NCBI GenBank assembly: GCA_030424715.1
Contig: JAUHWH010000003.1
Coordinates: 132,148-196,147 of the forward strand
Source of the DNA: Bdellovibrionia bacterium
Lineage (GTDB): Bacteria; Bdellovibrionota; Bdellovibrionia; Bdellovibrionales; JAGQZY01
Length of the DNA stretch: 64,000 nucleotides
Direction: 5' to 3'
The notes under the pieces: model-generated
The model's database searches: none
What the model was told of the DNA's origin: nothing
What the model saw: the letters and a program-made list of their open reading frames with translations, nothing else
Translations under genes and position numbers: made by a program
Part shown: positions 62,059-64,000 of the stretch, one piece after another
Layout of the letters: the number at the start of each line of letters is the position of its first letter
How positions within the stretch are numbered: position 1 is the stretch's first letter

Positions 62059-63372
62059 ATGAGTTATAAAGTTGGAATAGTTGGAGCTGGCTTCGCCGGC
62101 ATCACTCTGGCACAAGAGCTGGCGGGAGCATCTCGAATTGAGGTTGAGCTCATAGACCGAAGAAATCACCACCTGTTTCAACCGCTGCTCTATCAAGTCG
62201 CGATGGCCGGTTTGAACCCCTCAGATATTGCGATTCCTATTCGCAAGCTTTTCGCTAAAGTAAAGAATGTTCAAGTGCTCCTTGGTGAGGTTAAAGATGT
62301 TAACATTTCTAAAAAGCAAGTGTGCATGGATGGCCAGTGGAGACGTTACGACAAACTTGTCTTAGCATGTGGAGCAAAACATGATTATTTCGGTAATAGT
62401 CAGTGGGAGCCATTGGCACCAGGGCTCAAGACGATAGAGCAAGCCACAGAAATTCGGCGTCGGGTTCTTACGGCTTTTGAGATGGCAGAAAAATGTGAAG
62501 ATGATAAAGAGCGAGAAGCTTATTTGCGATTCTGCGTGGTTGGTGGAGGCCCCACTGGCGTGGAGTTGGCAGGTGCGATTCGAGAAATGGCCACCGTCAC
62601 CTTAAAAGAGGATTATAAACAAGCCGACCTCTCTAAAACTGAAGTCTTTCTGATAGAGGCGGGCGATCGGGTTTTAGCAAGTTTTCACCCGAACTCCTCG
62701 AAACAAGCCGAGAAGTCCTTAGAAGAGCTAGGGGTCACTGTCTTGAAGGGAGAACCAGCGAGAAATTTGAGCGTTGATGGTTTGGAAGTTGGCAACCAAA
62801 AAATAGACGCACGCACAACCCTTTGGGCCGCTGGAGTGAAGCCTTCGAGTTTGGTCAATTGTATGCAAGTGAGCCAACACTCTTCGGGGCGTGTGAAGAT
62901 TGAAAAGGATTTAAGTGTTCCGGGTCACCCAGACGTGTTCTGTCTTGGTGACATGGCCTACCTCGAAAATGATACGGGCGAAGGCCTGCCAGGTATGGCT
63001 CCGGTGGCACTACAGCAAGGAAAGCATCTTGCAAAAAATTTGAAAGCTGACCTTGAGGGACGCGACCGACAGCCATTTCACTACTTCGACAAAGGTCAGA
63101 TGGCCACCATCGGTCGCTCCAGAGCCGTCGCGGAGACAGCCGGACGCCAATTCTCAGGATTACCGGCATGGTTGGCTTGGGTTTTCATACACGTCCTCTA
63201 CCTACTGAGGTTTCGAAACAAAATGTTTGTACTGATGCAATGGATCTGGGGTTACTTCAGTTTTGGAAGGGGCGCTAGACTTATCGTTCAGAAGAAATGG
63301 CGGTTTTATGGCGGCGAAGATATCCAGTACCTGGGCAGCGAGAATGAAAGCAACAATGAGAAACAAGCTTAA
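62059..63372 (+). CDS. ndh: Type II NADH:quinone oxidoreductase
   Basis: 437-residue flavoprotein that passes electrons from NADH to the quinone pool without pumping protons. The FAD motif is GAGFAGITLA near residue 8, the NAD motif GGGPTGVELAG near 163, and the second FAD element CLGDMAYLE near 296. The C-terminal hydrophobic segment (about 370-410) should anchor it to the membrane. A ribosome site AAGTGAAA is weak. The DUF4112 gene precedes it by 18 nt. Confidence 0.93.
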   Translation: MSYKVGIVGAGFAGITLAQELAGASRIEVELIDRRNHHLFQPLLYQVAMAGLNPSDIAIPIRKLFAKVKNVQVLLGEVKDVNISKKQVCMDGQWRRYDKLVLACGAKHDYFGNSQWEPLAPGLKTIEQATEIRRRVLTAFEMAEKCEDDKEREAYLRFCVVGGGPTGVELAGAIREMATVTLKEDYKQADLSKTEVFLIEAGDRVLASFHPNSSKQAEKSLEELGVTVLKGEPARNLSVDGLEVGNQKIDARTTLWAAGVKPSSLVNCMQVSQHSSGRVKIEKDLSVPGHPDVFCLGDMAYLENDTGEGLPGMAPVALQQGKHLAKNLKADLEGRDRQPFHYFDKGQMATIGRSRAVAETAGRQFSGLPAWLAWVFIHVLYLLRFRNKMFVLMQWIWGYFSFGRGARLIVQKKWRFYGGEDIQYLGSENESNNEKQA

Positions 63373-63418
63373 TCATAAAGTGAATATCCATACATAGCAC
63401 CACCATTGAGGAGGAAAA

Positions 63419-63691
63419 ATGGTAAGAACAGTTATGACTCTTATTTTAACAGCGACTGCAACTCTCTGGATTACGAAGGTCTCGGCCAATAATTCAGTGG
63501 AGAGGGAAAGTGAGAGAATCGAACGAAAGGGCGAAAGAATTAGTAGAGATGCCAAGCATCTCGACAACACTGTAGCCGAAGGAGTTGAAGACACCTACGA
63601 GACCACCCAGGAAAAAGTCAAAAGCGATTCTTATGAAGTTGAAGAGTCAGGTGAGAACGCAAAAGACAATCTAGAGCCTGAAGAGTACTAG
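63419..63691 (+). CDS. Small exported acidic protein
   Basis: 90 residues with a signal peptide to about residue 23, then a charged, glutamate/lysine-rich helical chain with heptad-like repeats (ERESERIERKGERISRD). GAGGAGG lies just before ATG at 63419. It resembles small stress-type periplasmic helices, but I recognise no family. Confidence 0.6.
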   Translation: MVRTVMTLILTATATLWITKVSANNSVERESERIERKGERISRDAKHLDNTVAEGVEDTYETTQEKVKSDSYEVEESGENAKDNLEPEEY

Positions 63692-63711
63692 GTTTTGAAA
63701 AAAGAAAGGCT

Positions 63712-64000
63712 TCAAGACTGTGTGACGATCACGTAGATGATGTAGATATGGGTAAGATGGTGCACCATCTGATCGAGTCCCAGTACGTTCCAGAAGCCGG
63801 AGGCTTTCAAATTATTGAAACGACCAAGGTAACGTGGCCCAGACTTCAAGCGATCCATTAAGAAGTGCACCACAAAGTCAAACACAGCAAGCCACCAGAG
63901 CCCAGGGGCAAAGACCAAGCAGATCCCCAGTGTGAGTACCGCGTGCACGAGACAATGGGTCATCAAGGGCACAAGAAAGCTCCACTCGGCCAGTGTTTTT
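63712..64000 (-). CDS. DUF3307 family membrane protein (5' end outside the window)
   Basis: The C-terminal part of a polytopic DUF3307 protein: LMTHCLVHAVLTLG, FVVHFLMDRLK and FWNVLGLDQMVHHLTH are family landmarks. The reading frame stays open to the right edge (upstream codons read KTLAEWSFLVP), so the gene is truncated by the window, not by a mutation. The convergent partner is the small acidic protein gene. Confidence 0.8.
   Translation of the reverse strand, partial: KTLAEWSFLVPLMTHCLVHAVLTLGICLVFAPGLWWLAVFDFVVHFLMDRLKSGPRYLGRFNNLKASGFWNVLGLDQMVHHLTHIYIIYVIVTQS

Overview
The window looks like chromosome from a Gram-negative deltaproteobacterial-type bacterium, most plausibly a Bdellovibrio-like relative (Bdellovibrionota). 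That assignment is inference: there is no rRNA or other marker gene here. The basis is the very high share of signal-peptide proteins and outer-membrane-type lipoproteins, several L,D-transpeptidases, outer-membrane barrel candidates, many lineage-specific secreted proteins and roughly balanced base composition. About 57 protein genes are supported. I found no tRNA, rRNA, CRISPR array, insertion sequence or integrase.

Region by region: 0.1-3.6 kb holds a Tat-exported M48 protease lipoprotein, apt, an FMN reductase and two envelope proteins. A gene-free, hairpin-rich stretch at 3.6-3.8 kb may encode a small RNA. At 5.1-6.4 kb lie hemB and a DUF1232 protein. The 6.5-15.5 kb operon is an ion-homeostasis block: a CPA-type antiporter, TrkA, TrkH, a 1407-residue protein joining an antiporter to a P-loop NTPase, and an MscS-like protein. 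At 15.7-21.2 kb are an L,D-transpeptidase, glutaryl-CoA dehydrogenase, a fused E1alpha-E1beta 2-oxoacid dehydrogenase and an acyltransferase-like protein.

The 21.4-33.7 kb block is one tightly coupled operon of four exported proteins: a probable outer-membrane barrel, a 1266-residue metzincin-type protease lipoprotein, and two giant lipoproteins (1378 and 1171 residues) that look like diverged paralogues. I regard it as the best candidate for an undescribed surface system. Around it are a carbonic-anhydrase-fold lipoprotein that has lost all three zinc histidines, a YhhQ-type transporter, a cyclic-nucleotide-fold protein, a PhoD-like phosphatase and an EF-hand lipoprotein.

From 40 to 56 kb there is a LemA/TPM operon, a YihX-like HAD phosphatase, a second L,D-transpeptidase with an EF-hand-like loop, and an AT-rich segment (45.7-48.6 kb) holding two remnants of one gene family. 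Next come a 7TM AraC regulator, a class II amidotransferase, and a mutM/carboxypeptidase/hydrolase operon. From 56 to 64 kb there are secreted proteins (one with a possible clan-CD His/Cys dyad), a compact type III polyketide synthase operon with a His-rich membrane protein and a UbiG-like methyltransferase, a DUF4112 protein, a type II NADH dehydrogenase, and a DUF3307 gene that runs off the right edge.

How they work together: the potassium/proton block should link membrane potential, pH and turgor. The polyketide operon should make a methylated lipid quinone-like or pyrone product. The large lipoprotein operon should build a protease-bearing outer-membrane assembly. These roles are inferred from gene content and order.
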